DNA from: Neisseria mucosa
GTDB lineage: Bacteria; Pseudomonadota; Gammaproteobacteria; Burkholderiales; Neisseriaceae
DNA length: 64,000 nucleotides
Direction: 5' to 3'
Assembly (NCBI GenBank): GCA_003028315.1
Contig: CP028150.1
Span: 124,001 to 188,000, forward strand
Shown one piece after another: positions 37,414 to 47,425 of the stretch. The position numbers and the translations under genes are program-made. The notes below the pieces were generated by a model. It worked only from the letters and a program-made list of their open reading frames with translations, did not search any database and was not told where the DNA came from. Within the stretch, counting starts at the first letter, position 1. Every line of letters begins with the position of its first letter.

Positions 37414-37866
37414 TTACTCGGCAGCCGCAACAACAGCAACGGTAATCGCAGCAACAGCGTCAGTGTGCAGAGCCACTTCAACTTCGTACTCGCCTACGGC
37501 TTTCAGAGGGCCGTTAGGCAGGCGGACGTTGGATTTTGCAGCTTCAACGCCTGAAGCAACAATCGCAGCAGCGATGTCGGCATTGGTAACGGAACCAAAC
37601 AGACGACCGTCCACACCGGCTTTTTGAGCGATAGTGATGGTTTGACCGTCCAGTTTTTCTTGACGTGCTTTAGCATCGGCCAAGATTTCGGCTTGTTTGG
37701 CTTCCAATTCGGCACGGCGTGCTTCGAATTCTTTCATGTTGGCTTCAGTAGCGCGTTTGGCTTTGCCGGCAGGAATCAGGAAGTTGCGGGCGTAACCGTT
37801 TTTCACGGTAACGATGTCGCCCAGGTTGCCCAAACCGCCGATTTTCTCTAACAGAATAATTTGCAT
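37414..37866 (-). CDS. rplI: 50S ribosomal protein L9
   Basis: 150 residues, normal length. The N-terminal domain [19 protein letters not shown] with [14 protein letters not shown] is the L9 signature. A long connecting helix ([20 protein letters not shown]) leads to the C-terminal domain. It is last in the rpsF-priB-rpsR-rplI operon. Confidence 0.98.
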   Translation of the reverse strand: MQIILLEKIGGLGNLGDIVTVKNGYARNFLIPAGKAKRATEANMKEFEARRAELEAKQAEILADAKARQEKLDGQTITIAQKAGVDGRLFGSVTNADIAAAIVASGVEAAKSNVRLPNGPLKAVGEYEVEVALHTDAVAAITVAVVAAAE

Positions 37867-37882
37867 GATTTAAACTCCAAAA

Positions 37883-38113
37883 TTATTTGTGTTGATCGGT
37901 GTAAGGCAGCAGAGCCAGGAAGCGTGCGCGTTTGACTGCAGTAGCCAATTGGCGTTGGTAATGCGCTTTGGTGCCGGTGATGCGGGCAGGGATGATCTTG
38001 CCGTTTTCAGAAATGAAGTCTTTCAGCAAATCAACTTGTTTGTAATCGACTTCTTGGATTTTTTCAGCCGTAAAGCGGCAGAATTTTCTACGTTTGAATG
38101 ATTGACGAGCCAT
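37883..38113 (-). CDS. rpsR: 30S ribosomal protein S18
   Basis: 76 residues, basic. [35 protein letters not shown] and [20 protein letters not shown] match S18. It binds 16S rRNA together with S6, encoded two genes upstream. It starts 6 bp after priB. Confidence 0.98.
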   Translation of the reverse strand: MARQSFKRRKFCRFTAEKIQEVDYKQVDLLKDFISENGKIIPARITGTKAHYQRQLATAVKRARFLALLPYTDQHK

Positions 38114-38119
38114 TGTCGT

Positions 38120-38416
38120 TTAACCTTTATATTCTTTAATGTTCTGTATGCGGAGTATCGGCCTTGGGAAGCGTTTGCTTCGCTGTGCGAGAAAGCCTTC
38201 TGCTTCAACCATCGTATCTTGCCGATACTGCCATTCTTCAGCCTGCTTACCTAAAATACGCGCGGGAATTTCAAAACTGACCAGGCATTTTTGCCCGTTT
38301 TCTTCCTGCCAAGATTCATGCTTTAACATAATATCCAAAACAGGGATTCCTGCCGGCGTGTATCTCAAGGATTCAACCTTGTAAATCAAGGCGGTAAGCT
38401 TTGTAAGATTATCCAA
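38120..38416 (-). CDS. priB: primosomal replication protein N (PriB)
   Basis: 98 residues, a single OB fold related to SSB ([36 protein letters not shown]). It binds PriA and single-stranded DNA at stalled forks to restart replication. Its place between rpsF and rpsR is the standard proteobacterial order. It begins 2 bp after the rpsF stop, so translation is probably coupled. Confidence 0.95.
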   Translation of the reverse strand: MDNLTKLTALIYKVESLRYTPAGIPVLDIMLKHESWQEENGQKCLVSFEIPARILGKQAEEWQYRQDTMVEAEGFLAQRSKRFPRPILRIQNIKEYKG

Positions 38417-38418
38417 TC

Positions 38419-38790
38419 TTATTCGGCTGCTGCAACTTCTTCAGCCGCACCGTTCAGCAAGTTTTTTGCTTTTTCGCCGCCCAGCATAGGAGAGGCTTCG
38501 GTTACAGCATGTTTTGTTTTGATGGTCAGATGGCGCAGTACGGCATCGTTAAAGCGGAAAGCGGTTTCCAGCTCTTCAACTACTTCAGGAGTAGTTTCGA
38601 TGTTCATCAAAACATAGTGTGCTTTGTGGATTTTGTTAATCGGGTAAGCCAGTTGACGGCGGCCCCAGTCTTCCAAGCGGTGGATTTTGCCGCCGGCTTC
38701 GGCAATCATGGTTTTGTAACGTTCAACCATAGCAGGCACTTGCTCGCTTTGATCAGGATGAACGATAAACACGATCTCATAATGACGCAT
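38419..38790 (-). CDS. rpsF: 30S ribosomal protein S6
   Basis: 123 residues. [20 protein letters not shown] and [20 protein letters not shown] are diagnostic. The tail is extended and Ala/Glu-rich (AAEEVAAAE). It is first in the operon and preceded by AAGGAGATAAC. Confidence 0.98.
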   Translation of the reverse strand: MRHYEIVFIVHPDQSEQVPAMVERYKTMIAEAGGKIHRLEDWGRRQLAYPINKIHKAHYVLMNIETTPEVVEELETAFRFNDAVLRHLTIKTKHAVTEASPMLGGEKAKNLLNGAAEEVAAAE

Positions 38791-38927
38791 GTTATCTCCT
38801 TATGGATGATTAAATACAGCCTTTTGCCATGCGAAAGCAAAAGGCAAGGTTTGACAAAACGATGGATTCTATCCCATTCTTGCTTTTTCTGCAATGGATG
38901 ATATGTAAGAAAGGGGTTTTTGAATAA

Positions 38928-40307
<1,380 letters not shown>

Positions 40308-40327
40308 TGATATGAGGCTTGAAGAGG

Positions 40328-40357
40328 GTATCCTGAGTAATCTTAGGATACTTTTTT
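40328..40357 (+). terminator. intrinsic terminator of serS
   Basis: GTATCCT-gagtaatct-AGGATAC followed by T6, 20 bp after the stop. It contains no DUS. Confidence 0.9.
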
Positions 40358-40468
40358 ATTTGTTTTTCATTAAGTTTTGTTTATTGATTTTTTTGATTAT
40401 TTATAGAGGTGGGTGTAAGAGGGGATAAAAAGTCTCTTAATTTGTAGAGGAGAAAATAAAAATATAAG

Positions 40469-40492
40469 AAAACCCCGCAGAGGCGGGGTTTT
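40469..40492. terminator. intrinsic terminator of rmpM
   Basis: AAAACCCCGC-AGAG-GCGGGGTTTT lies 20 bp beyond the leftward rmpM stop. The A-run becomes the T-run on the minus strand, and the stem is symmetric enough to work both ways. Confidence 0.9.
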
Positions 40493-40511
40493 GAATTAAA
40501 ACTGAATTTAG

Positions 40512-41273
40512 TTAAGGTTTGGCGTAACCGTGTACACCGTTGTAGGGAGAAGGAATCCAACCTTCATCTACTGCAGGACGTTCACCTTGACCTTCAATTG
40601 TTTGACCTGGGGCAACTTGTTTGGTAACAGTGCTGCGGATTTTCACGTCAACACGACGATCAGGTTCGATACATGCAATCAAAGCAGCACGTTTTTTGGC
40701 TTTGGATACTTTTTTGCCCAGTTTTGCTACTTCTGCTTCACAAGTGGCAGTCATTTGAGCTTGAGATTCGCCAAGACCTACAGCGGAAACTTTGCTGGAA
40801 GGAATACCACGGCCAACCAAGTAGTTGGCAACTACGTTTGCACGGCGTTCGGACAGAGCTTGGTTGTACTCTTCTGAACCCATAAAGTCGGTGTGACCTT
40901 CGACACGCACAGTTTGAACATTTTCATTGTTCAGGCGTTGGGCTAATGCGTTCAGGTTCTCTTGAGCCTCAGGGCGGAGGTTGTCTTTATCGAAGCCGAA
41001 CAGTGTTTTAGAAGACAGAGATACGGTTTCATCAACATATTCTGGAGCTTGTTGGACTGCGGCTACTGCTTCACGGTCGCCACATTCGACACGACCTTGG
41101 GTTTCTTTGTCGAAATAGCTGTTTTTCCAGCATTCGCCATAGTTGTTGCGGACAACTTCTTGAGACTGGCTGCTTACGGTGTAGCCGTGTTTGGTATGCG
41201 GTTCGCTTGCCATTGCGGTGCCGGAAGCAACCAATGCAACGAACAATGCGCTTAATTTCAGCTGTTTGGTCAT
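40512..41273 (-). CDS. rmpM: RmpM (class 4) OmpA-family outer-membrane protein
   Basis: 253 residues. A signal peptide (ending GTAMAS) is followed by a short N-terminal region and then an OmpA C-terminal peptidoglycan-binding domain: [33 protein letters not shown] and [17 protein letters not shown]. In pathogenic Neisseria RmpM ties porin trimers to peptidoglycan, with the N-terminal peptide contacting the barrel. The porin gene is 26 kb away in this window. A Cys pair near [11 protein letters not shown] and CIEPDRRVD matches the known disulfide of the family. Confidence 0.95.
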   Translation of the reverse strand: MTKQLKLSALFVALVASGTAMASEPHTKHGYTVSSQSQEVVRNNYGECWKNSYFDKETQGRVECGDREAVAAVQQAPEYVDETVSLSSKTLFGFDKDNLRPEAQENLNALAQRLNNENVQTVRVEGHTDFMGSEEYNQALSERRANVVANYLVGRGIPSSKVSAVGLGESQAQMTATCEAEVAKLGKKVSKAKKRAALIACIEPDRRVDVKIRSTVTKQVAPGQTIEGQGERPAVDEGWIPSPYNGVHGYAKP

Positions 41274-41712
41274 TTTATTCCCTCATTTAAATTGTTATGC
41301 GGCGGGTGTTTAAGAACCGCTGCAAATTACCAATATACAGGCCGCAGCATACTAAGCAGCGGCAAATCGGATATATCAGTTTGCACTATAAAGAAGCATG
41401 GTGCCTACTGTCAATACTCAATGCCTCATACAATCATGAAACTGCCTGCTTCCTAGCTTCGAATCATGCCTAAAAATCAAGTTTGTGTCATTTATTTATG
41501 GGTAAATCGGAGTTTGTTGCCATTTGTTGTTGTATGAAGGATACAGTTTGTACTGAGGGAAATGTTGGTTTCGATAATCGGTTTGTATAGTACTATTTAA
41601 AACAAAAGTTTTTATTTGAGGTGAGGGTGCTGCCGACAATTTAGGAAAAATATGTTAAATTGTCTGCCATTTGTCGTACAAATCATACAAATATATAGAA
41701 CACGAGCCGTTT
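41274..41712. other. divergent promoter region of rmpM and cysB
   Basis: 439 bp. AT-rich after 41440; no DUS, Correia element, dRS3 or credible ORF. It is one of few longer gaps here without neisserial repeats. Confidence 0.55.
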
Positions 41713-42663
41713 ATGAAATTACAGCAATTACGGTATGCATTGGAGGTGTACCGGCATAATCTGAATGTGTCTGAAGCTGCTGAAGCCCTTTTTACCTCCC
41801 AGCCGGGTATTTCCAAGCAAATCAGGCTTCTTGAGGAGGAGTTGGGCGTACAGATTTTTATCCGCAGCGGCAAACGCGTGGTTTCTGTGTCGCAGCCCGG
41901 CAAGGCTGTGTTGGAAATTGTAGAACGGATTTTGCGCGATGTGCAGAATATTAAAAATATAGGCAGTGAGTTTACTGATCATGACAGTGGTTCGTTGATT
42001 GTTGCGACGACTCATACGCAGGCACGTTATGCCCTGCCTTTGATTGTGGCGGAATTTGTCAAACGTTATCCGAAGGTAACACTGACCATCAAGCAGGGCA
42101 GTCCTGCGGCCATCGCCCAGATGGTTAGTAACGGAGAGGCGGATATTGCGATTGTAACTGAGCGTATCGATGAGCATCCGGAGTTGGGTAAATTAACTTG
42201 TTATGAATGGAATCATGCGGTTATCGTGCCGCATGAACATCCTTTGTTGGATTGTAAAAATCCTTTGAGTATTGAGGATTTGGCCTCTTTTCCCTTGATT
42301 ACTTATGAATTTGCGTTCAATCAGGGGAGTAGTATTGCCCGGGCTTTTAATAAAGCCAGATTAGAGCAGCCCGATGTTGTGTTGTCGGCAGCGGACACGG
42401 ATGTTTTAAAGACGTATGTCCGTTTGGGTCTTGGTGTCGGGTTGATGGCGAAGATGGCTTACGATCCTGAGAATGACACGGATCTGGAATTAGTGGACGC
42501 CTCACATTTGTTTGAGTCGTCTCCAACTTGGATTGCCGTTAGGAAAGATACCTATCTTAGGGGGTATGCATATGATTTTATAGAATTGTTCGCGCCTAAG
42601 TTGACGCGTGAAGTGGTCGATAGAACGCTTTATACTCCAGTAGTCGAGGACTTTTCTATTTGA
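41713..42663 (+). CDS. cysB: LysR-type regulator CysB
   Basis: 316 residues from the ATG at 41713 (MKLQQLRYALEVYRHNLNVS). N-terminal winged helix-turn-helix SEAAEALFTSQPGISKQIRLLEEELG, then a periplasmic-binding-fold effector domain with TTHTQARYALPLIVAEF, the CysB/Cbl signature for O- or N-acetylserine sensing. CysB activates sulfate assimilation and cysteine synthesis genes. No cys gene is adjacent. It is divergent from rmpM. Confidence 0.93.
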   Translation: MKLQQLRYALEVYRHNLNVSEAAEALFTSQPGISKQIRLLEEELGVQIFIRSGKRVVSVSQPGKAVLEIVERILRDVQNIKNIGSEFTDHDSGSLIVATTHTQARYALPLIVAEFVKRYPKVTLTIKQGSPAAIAQMVSNGEADIAIVTERIDEHPELGKLTCYEWNHAVIVPHEHPLLDCKNPLSIEDLASFPLITYEFAFNQGSSIARAFNKARLEQPDVVLSAADTDVLKTYVRLGLGVGLMAKMAYDPENDTDLELVDASHLFESSPTWIAVRKDTYLRGYAYDFIELFAPKLTREVVDRTLYTPVVEDFSI

Positions 42664-43131
42664 TTGTTTAGTTGAAATACGCCTGATGGGGCAAGAGGTC
42701 GTCTGGAAACGGGCGGTTTTGATTTTGTCAGAACCGTGCTTTCAGACGACCTTTTAGTTTTGCCGTATGCTTGGTTTGAATATTTCTATGTTTTTAAAGG
42801 TGTGTTTCTTGTAAGGATGCAGAGTTTGATAAACCCAAGGTGTCGAGGGTAGGAAGGCTGATTATTTAATCGGAACTGTTTTCAGAGCTAGAAACAAAAG
42901 TGTTCTGCACCTTCCGTTTAGATATTGTATTCGCTGCAATCCTTGAGTATTTTTGAAAACTCCAGATTCGGATTCCTACCTGCGCGGAAATGAAGGATAT
43001 TGGGTGTTTTTTATTTTAATTGATTATAGAAGGTCGTCTGAAAACCTGATTTGTCAGGAATTTCAGACGACCTTTGGGTGATTGGGGGAAGCGTTTGCCA
43101 AATATAGGAAGCTGCTGTTTTGTACTTATTG
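42664..43131. other. 468-bp gap between cysB and the kinase gene, repeats only
   Basis: It has a mismatched DUS pair (about 42696 AGGTCGTCTGGA and about 42742 TTCAGACGACCT) closing cysB, a worn dRS3 (ATTCCTACCTGCGCGGAAAT at about 42970), and a perfect DUS hairpin (43031-43073) closing the leftward kinase gene. No coding sequence is seen. Confidence 0.65.
43031..43073. terminator. inverted DUS pair downstream of the sensor kinase gene
   Basis: AGGTCGTCTGAA (43031-43042) and TTCAGACGACCT (43062-43073); the sequence between (ACCTGATTTGTCAGGA) is itself weakly paired. Confidence 0.85.
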
Positions 43132-44475
43132 TCAGGCTCTCTCCAGCCATGCACTCAAACCTTCTCCGTCGCGGTTTTCAAGTTTCAACGTCAGGCCGTG
43201 GAGTTTGGCGATGTGTTCGGCGATGGACAAACCCAGTCCGCTGCCTTGGGCATTTTGTCCGGCAGGACGGTAGAAACGTTCTTTAATCCGCGACAGGTGT
43301 TCGGGGGCGATGCCGGTGCCTTGGTCACGTACTTCGATACGGTCAGCGTGAAAATACAGTCCAACCTCGCTGTTTTCGGGCGAATAGCGCACAGCGTTGT
43401 CGAGCAGGTTGCGCAACATGAGTTGCAGTAGCGCGTCGTCGCCTTGCAGGAGGGGCGGCTTGGCAAGAAATTCGCGCTTGAGGCGGATGCGTTTTTCGCG
43501 GGCGGAGAGGTTGGTGTTTTGCAGCACTTGGCTGCTGAGGCTCTCCCAATTGATGGGGGTGGTATTTTTCAGGCCTTGTTCGGGATCGAGCCGTGCCAGC
43601 GTGAGCAGTTGGTTGATTAGGTGTTCGGCGCGGTTGAGGCTTTGTTGGATTTGTTGCAGGTGGTAGGGCTGTTCGGCAGTGTCGCTGAGGGCGAGGACTT
43701 CGGTCTGCACTTTCAATGCGGCAAGCGGGCTGCGCAGTTCGTGGGCAGCATCGGAGGTAAAGCGTTGTTCGCGTTCGATGCTGGTCTGAACGCGGGCGAA
43801 CAGGCGGTTGAGGGCGTCGACCAGGGTTTGGGTCTCCTGCGGTACGGCGCGGCTGACGGGGACAAGGTTGTCGGCGCGGCGTTCGGACAATTCTGATGCG
43901 AGCTCTTTCAGCGGGTAGATGCTGCGTTTGACCGCCAGATGCAGTAGCAGCACCATCAGCGGCAGAACAAGCAGCGAGGCGGCAAGGTGCGCCCAAACAA
44001 TGTTCCACAAAATTTCAAGGCGGTTGCGCCAGGGTTGGGCGACGGCGACTGTCTGTCCGGTTTTCCCGTCGTGGTAATAGATGACGCGTAGGCTTTTTTC
44101 CTGCCAAGGCTTCCCGATGTCGGTGAAGCCGGAAATTTTGCGGAATGGAATTTCTTTACCCCTTTTGTCTGAGAGCAACAGCCTGCCGTCTGCATTCCAG
44201 ACGGAGATGCCGTTTTGTTTGTCTTCTGCAAAACCGGTATGGCCTTTGCCCAGGCTTTTTTTAACTTTGGGCAGCAGCACGGCTTTTTCCGGTTCGATGT
44301 AGGGCAGTGATTGGGCAAGGTCGCTCATCTGACTGTCGGCGGATTCGTTCAGTTCGTGTAACGCCATTGCCAGTGAAACAGCGTTGGCGGCGAACCATGC
44401 CAAGAGCAGTCCGCTGCCGATATAGAGTATCAGGCGTTTGCGGATAGAAGTTTCGGGCGGAAGCTTTTTAAACAT
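43132..44475 (-). CDS. sensor histidine kinase, PmrB/QseC-like
   Basis: 447 residues. Two membrane helices (about 14-36 and 157-180) bound a periplasmic sensor of about 120 residues. A HAMP region follows, then the H-box SDAAHELRSPLAALK with His245 as the phosphorylation site, the N-box LRNLLDNAVRYSPEN and G-boxes RDQGTGIAPEHL and GSGLGLSIAEHIAKLHG. It pairs with the response regulator upstream. The domain plan and box sequences are those of the PmrB/QseC/BasS group; the stimulus cannot be read from sequence. Confidence 0.93.
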   Translation of the reverse strand: MFKKLPPETSIRKRLILYIGSGLLLAWFAANAVSLAMALHELNESADSQMSDLAQSLPYIEPEKAVLLPKVKKSLGKGHTGFAEDKQNGISVWNADGRLLLSDKRGKEIPFRKISGFTDIGKPWQEKSLRVIYYHDGKTGQTVAVAQPWRNRLEILWNIVWAHLAASLLVLPLMVLLLHLAVKRSIYPLKELASELSERRADNLVPVSRAVPQETQTLVDALNRLFARVQTSIEREQRFTSDAAHELRSPLAALKVQTEVLALSDTAEQPYHLQQIQQSLNRAEHLINQLLTLARLDPEQGLKNTTPINWESLSSQVLQNTNLSAREKRIRLKREFLAKPPLLQGDDALLQLMLRNLLDNAVRYSPENSEVGLYFHADRIEVRDQGTGIAPEHLSRIKERFYRPAGQNAQGSGLGLSIAEHIAKLHGLTLKLENRDGEGLSAWLERA

Positions 44476-44522
44476 GGAACGACCTTTTTGTGCAAGGGGG
44501 CTGTTTCTTCAATTTTTGCGTT

Positions 44523-44534
44523 TTCAGACGACCT
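44523..44534 (-). repeat. DUS between response regulator and kinase genes
   Basis: TTCAGACGACCT touches the first base of the regulator's stop codon. It is a single copy within the operon. Confidence 0.85.
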
Positions 44535-45196
44535 TAAGGCATTTCTCCGAGTTGGTAACCCAATCCGCGCTTGGTTTGAATCACGGATGAACCGATTTTT
44601 TTGCGCAGGTTGTGGATATGCACTTCGACCGCGTTGCTTTCAACTTCTTGATCCCAGCCGTATAGTTTGTCTTCGATTTGGGCGCGGCTGATGATGTGTT
44701 TCGGATTGGCGACCAGCATTTCCAGCAGCCGCCATTCGCGCGCGGTCAGGTTCAGCGGCTTGCCGCCGAGTGTGGCGGTTTGGGCGGAGGTATCCAAATA
44801 CAGGCTGCCGAAGGTCAGGCCGCTGTCGCTGCGTCCGTGGCTGCGGCGCACCAAGGCATTCAGCCGTGCTTCAAGTTCTTCCAATGCGAAGGGTTTGCAC
44901 AGGTAATCGTCCGCGCCGCTGTTCAACCCGGTCAGGCGGTCGGGCAGCGCATCGCGTGCCGTCAGAATCAGCACGGGTAGCGTCAGACCTTGTTTGCGCC
45001 AGTGCCGCAATATTTCTATGCCATCGATGTTCGGCAGACCCAAATCCAACACCGCCGCATCATAAGGCGCAGCCAGTGGTGCGGACTGTCCTTGAGCGCC
45101 ATCTGAAAACCAGTCCACCACCATACCGAGCTTTTTCAGCCCGGCGGCAATACCGTCGCCGATGTGCGGGTCGTCTTCCACCAGCAGGATACGCAT
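44534..45196 (-). CDS. OmpR-family response regulator, PmrA/QseB-like
   Basis: 220 residues. Receiver domain MRILLVEDDPHIGDGIAAGL with phospho-acceptor Asp51 (AVLDLGLPNIDG), Thr in LILTARDAL and Lys in DDYLCKPFALEEL. The C-terminal winged helix has NLTAREWRLLEMLV and NAVEVHIHNLRKKIG with TKRGLGYQLG. It is first in the operon, 58 bp before the kinase gene. The PmrA-type boxes upstream (45503-45519 and 45586-45602) match the subgroup this protein belongs to and are its probable targets. Confidence 0.94.
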   Translation of the reverse strand: MRILLVEDDPHIGDGIAAGLKKLGMVVDWFSDGAQGQSAPLAAPYDAAVLDLGLPNIDGIEILRHWRKQGLTLPVLILTARDALPDRLTGLNSGADDYLCKPFALEELEARLNALVRRSHGRSDSGLTFGSLYLDTSAQTATLGGKPLNLTAREWRLLEMLVANPKHIISRAQIEDKLYGWDQEVESNAVEVHIHNLRKKIGSSVIQTKRGLGYQLGEMP

Positions 45197-45486
45197 AAAG
45201 ATACTCCTGTTTGTTCGGATAAATGCAGTGAATTCAAATCAAGACGCTCTATCCTGCCATTTCCCGCCTTCGCAAGAAAAGGCATGGCGAAAACCAGGTG
45301 CCTCTATTTTAATTGGCTCTATATGATATGGATTGTATAGCGGATTGGCTTGAAACTCGTTTTGTTGTACTGCCTTGCTTCAAAACAATATTGTAAGGCA
45401 GTGTCGTCTGAAAACCAAAGTCGGGATGGCAATGGAACATCATGCAGACTGCCCGTTTTACCCTTGGTTTCAGGCTGAGGCCTGTC

Positions 45487-45519
45487 ATTAAAACAGGCTG
45501 GGCTTAAGTAGAACTTAAG
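45487..45519 (-). promoter_or_regulatory. PmrA-type box and -10 directed toward the two-component operon
   Basis: On the minus strand it reads CTTAAG-N5-CTTAAG (45519-45503), nine bases, then TTTTAAT (45493-45487). CTTAAG-N5-CTTAAG is the known PmrA/BasR site. It faces the response regulator gene, whose start lies about 290 bp downstream, implying autoregulation and a long leader. Confidence 0.7.
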
Positions 45520-45585
45520 AAATTTGGAGGAATAAATATAAAATAAAAACAATAATTTGAATAAAATTTATAGAAAAATCTTTTT

Positions 45586-45618
45586 CTTAAGGTTCGCTTA
45601 AGTTTGGCTTGTTTTAAT
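45586..45618 (+). promoter_or_regulatory. PmrA-type box and -10 directed toward the PepSY gene
   Basis: CTTAAG (45586-45591), five bases, CTTAAG (45597-45602), nine bases, TTTTAAT (45612-45618). The spacing is identical to the box on the other strand. The PepSY start codon is about 80 bp beyond. Confidence 0.75.
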
Positions 45619-45698
45619 ACGCTCAATCCAGCAGACACTGTTGGCAGATTTCAAATACACAAACATTTTTATTTTTATCCGACAAAAAAGGAAACATC

Positions 45699-46232
45699 AT
45701 GAAATTCAGCAAAAAAGGTCTCATCATCGCCGTCGCAACCGCTCTGACCATCGGTACTGCCAGTGTCGGTGCATATGCCGCAGGGGCCATACCCGGAACC
45801 AAAGCCGCCGCTTTCTCCAGTAGCAAAATCAGTGCCGCCCAAGCTGTCGATTACGCAGTGGCCAAAATTCCGGGCCGCGCCGTCGAAGTCGATTTCCGCC
45901 ACAAAAACGGCCAGAGCTACTATAAAGTAGAAATAGTTGCCGATGACCAGAAACAAGAAGTTTTCGTCGATGCAGCTAACGGGCACATCATCGAAAGCCG
46001 CCCAGACTACGACAAAAAACCGCTCCAACCGCTGCCGAACACCAATATTTCCCTGAAACAGGCGATTGCCGCAGCCAAAGCCAAAACAGGCGGCCGCGCG
46101 AAGGATGCCGATTTGAGCTATAAAAAAGGCCCGTCGGTTTATAAAGTGGAAACCGTCAACGGCATCCAAAAATACGAAGTACGCGTCGATGCCAACAGCG
46201 GTCAGGTACTGTCTTCACACATCGATTTATAA
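45699..46232 (+). CDS. secreted protein with two PepSY domains
   Basis: 177 residues after AAAGGAAAC. A signal peptide (KKGLIIAVATALTIGTASVGAYA) is followed by two PepSY units of about 65 residues: ISAAQAVDYAVAKIPGRAVE with EVFVDAANGHII, and ISLKQAIAAAKAKTGGRAKD with YEVRVDANSGQVL. PepSY domains are common in periplasmic or surface proteins that modulate proteases or envelope stress. It lies divergent from the two-component system with a PmrA-type box at its promoter, so it is probably part of that regulon. Confidence 0.88.
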   Translation: MKFSKKGLIIAVATALTIGTASVGAYAAGAIPGTKAAAFSSSKISAAQAVDYAVAKIPGRAVEVDFRHKNGQSYYKVEIVADDQKQEVFVDAANGHIIESRPDYDKKPLQPLPNTNISLKQAIAAAKAKTGGRAKDADLSYKKGPSVYKVETVNGIQKYEVRVDANSGQVLSSHIDL

Positions 46233-46263
46233 AGTAAAAACCGATTCGTGGCGACCTGTCAAA

Positions 46264-46300
46264 AGGTCGTCTGAAAACCCAAATCAGGTTTCAGACGACC
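46264..46300. terminator. inverted DUS pair after the PepSY gene
   Basis: AGGTCGTCTGAA (46264-46275) and TTCAGACGACCT (46289-46300) followed by TTTTAAT, 31 bp after the stop. Confidence 0.9.
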
Positions 46301-46419
46301 TTTTAATATTTTGATTCTGCAAAAAACGTCCGCAAGCTGCCCAAATAGATTTAAAATCCTTATCTTTTGATGACAGAGGTCGTCTGAAAACCGTTTCGAT
46401 AAATAATCAGGAGCAAAAT

Positions 46420-47334
46420 ATGCAAGCGAACACCTTAATCAAAACCCTTTCTGCTGCTGCGCTAGCCCTTGTGTTGGTAGCCTGCGGCGGTCAAAAAGAC
46501 AGCGCACCTGCCGCATCCGCCGCATCGCCGGCTACCGACAACGGCGCGGCGAAAAAGGAAATCGTCTTCGGCACAACCGTCGGCGACTTTGGCGACATGG
46601 TCAAAGATCAAATCCAACCTGCACTGGAGAAAAAAGGCTACACCGTCAAACTGGTCGAGTTTACCGACTACGTCCGTCCCAACCTTGCTTTGGCTGAAGG
46701 CGAGCTGGACATCAATATTTTCCAACACAAACCTTATTTGGATGACTTTAAAAAAGAACACAAATTAGACATTACTGAGACTTTCCAAGTGCCGACTGCG
46801 CCTTTGGGCCTGTATCCGGGCAAACTGAAATCTTTGGACGAAGTCAAAGACGGCAGCAGTGTTTCCGCGCCTAACGACCCGTCCAACTTCGCCCGTGCGC
46901 TGGTGATGTTGAACGAATTGGGCTGGGTTAAGTTGAAAGACGGCGTTAATCCGCTGACTGCTTCCAAAGCAGACATCGCCGAAAATCCGAAAAACATCAA
47001 AATCGTAGAACTTGAAGCCGCGCAACTGCCACGCAGCCGCGCCGATGTTGATTTCGCCATCGTAAACGGTAACTATGCCATGAGCAGCGGTATGAAGCTG
47101 ACCGAAGCCCTGTTCCAAGAACCGAGCTTTGCCTATGTTAACTGGGCAGCAGTCAAAACTGCCGATAAAGACAGCCAATGGCTCAAAGATGTAACCGAAG
47201 CCTATAACTCCGATGAGTTCAAAGCCTATGCGCACAAACGCTTCGAAGGCTATAAATATCCTGCTGCATGGGGTGAAGATGCAGCTGTCGGTGCAAAAGC
47301 CGAAGCAGCCTCTACGGCTTCGGCAGCAAAATAA
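46420..47334 (+). CDS. metQ: MetQ/NlpA-family methionine-binding lipoprotein
   Basis: 304 residues. The lipobox is LVLVAC with Cys22, then an Ala/Pro/Ser linker. The NlpA-family core includes IVFGTTVGDFGDMVKDQI, FTDYVRPNLALAEGELDINIFQHKPYLDDF in two parts and VDFAIVNGNYAMSSGM. MetQ captures methionine for the MetNI ABC transporter. metN and metI, which normally precede metQ, are absent: upstream is the PepSY gene with its own terminator, downstream an IS. A single DUS (46377-46388) precedes the ribosome site CAGGAG. Confidence 0.9.
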   Translation: MQANTLIKTLSAAALALVLVACGGQKDSAPAASAASPATDNGAAKKEIVFGTTVGDFGDMVKDQIQPALEKKGYTVKLVEFTDYVRPNLALAEGELDINIFQHKPYLDDFKKEHKLDITETFQVPTAPLGLYPGKLKSLDEVKDGSSVSAPNDPSNFARALVMLNELGWVKLKDGVNPLTASKADIAENPKNIKIVELEAAQLPRSRADVDFAIVNGNYAMSSGMKLTEALFQEPSFAYVNWAAVKTADKDSQWLKDVTEAYNSDEFKAYAHKRFEGYKYPAAWGEDAAVGAKAEAASTASAAK

Positions 47335-47358
47335 GCAGTAAACTTCAAAAGTAAAAAA

Positions 47359-47370
47359 AGGTCGTCTGAA
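47359..47370 (+). repeat. left arm of a DUS hairpin split by IS3 copy B
   Basis: AGGTCGTCTGAA 25 bp after the metQ stop. Its inverted partner TTCAGACGACCT lies beyond the IS at 48635-48646, and the intact hairpin would have been the metQ terminator. Confidence 0.88.
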
Positions 47371-47425
47371 AACCCAAATAAGGTTTGAACTGGCCCCCAA
47401 ATCTTGGACACTCATAAAAGCCTAT

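Larger units (their letters stand above)
45197..45698. other. divergent control region with two PmrA-type boxes
   Basis: 502 bp between the two-component operon and the PepSY gene. It has a DUS core at about 45404, the two direct-repeat boxes described separately, and AT-rich flanks. I see no gene on either strand. Confidence 0.7.

Noticed and set aside
45319..45552. A 77-codon minus-strand frame in the two-component control region
   Set aside because: It covers both DNA-binding half-sites and a DUS core, has no ribosome site, and begins upstream of the predicted transcription start.
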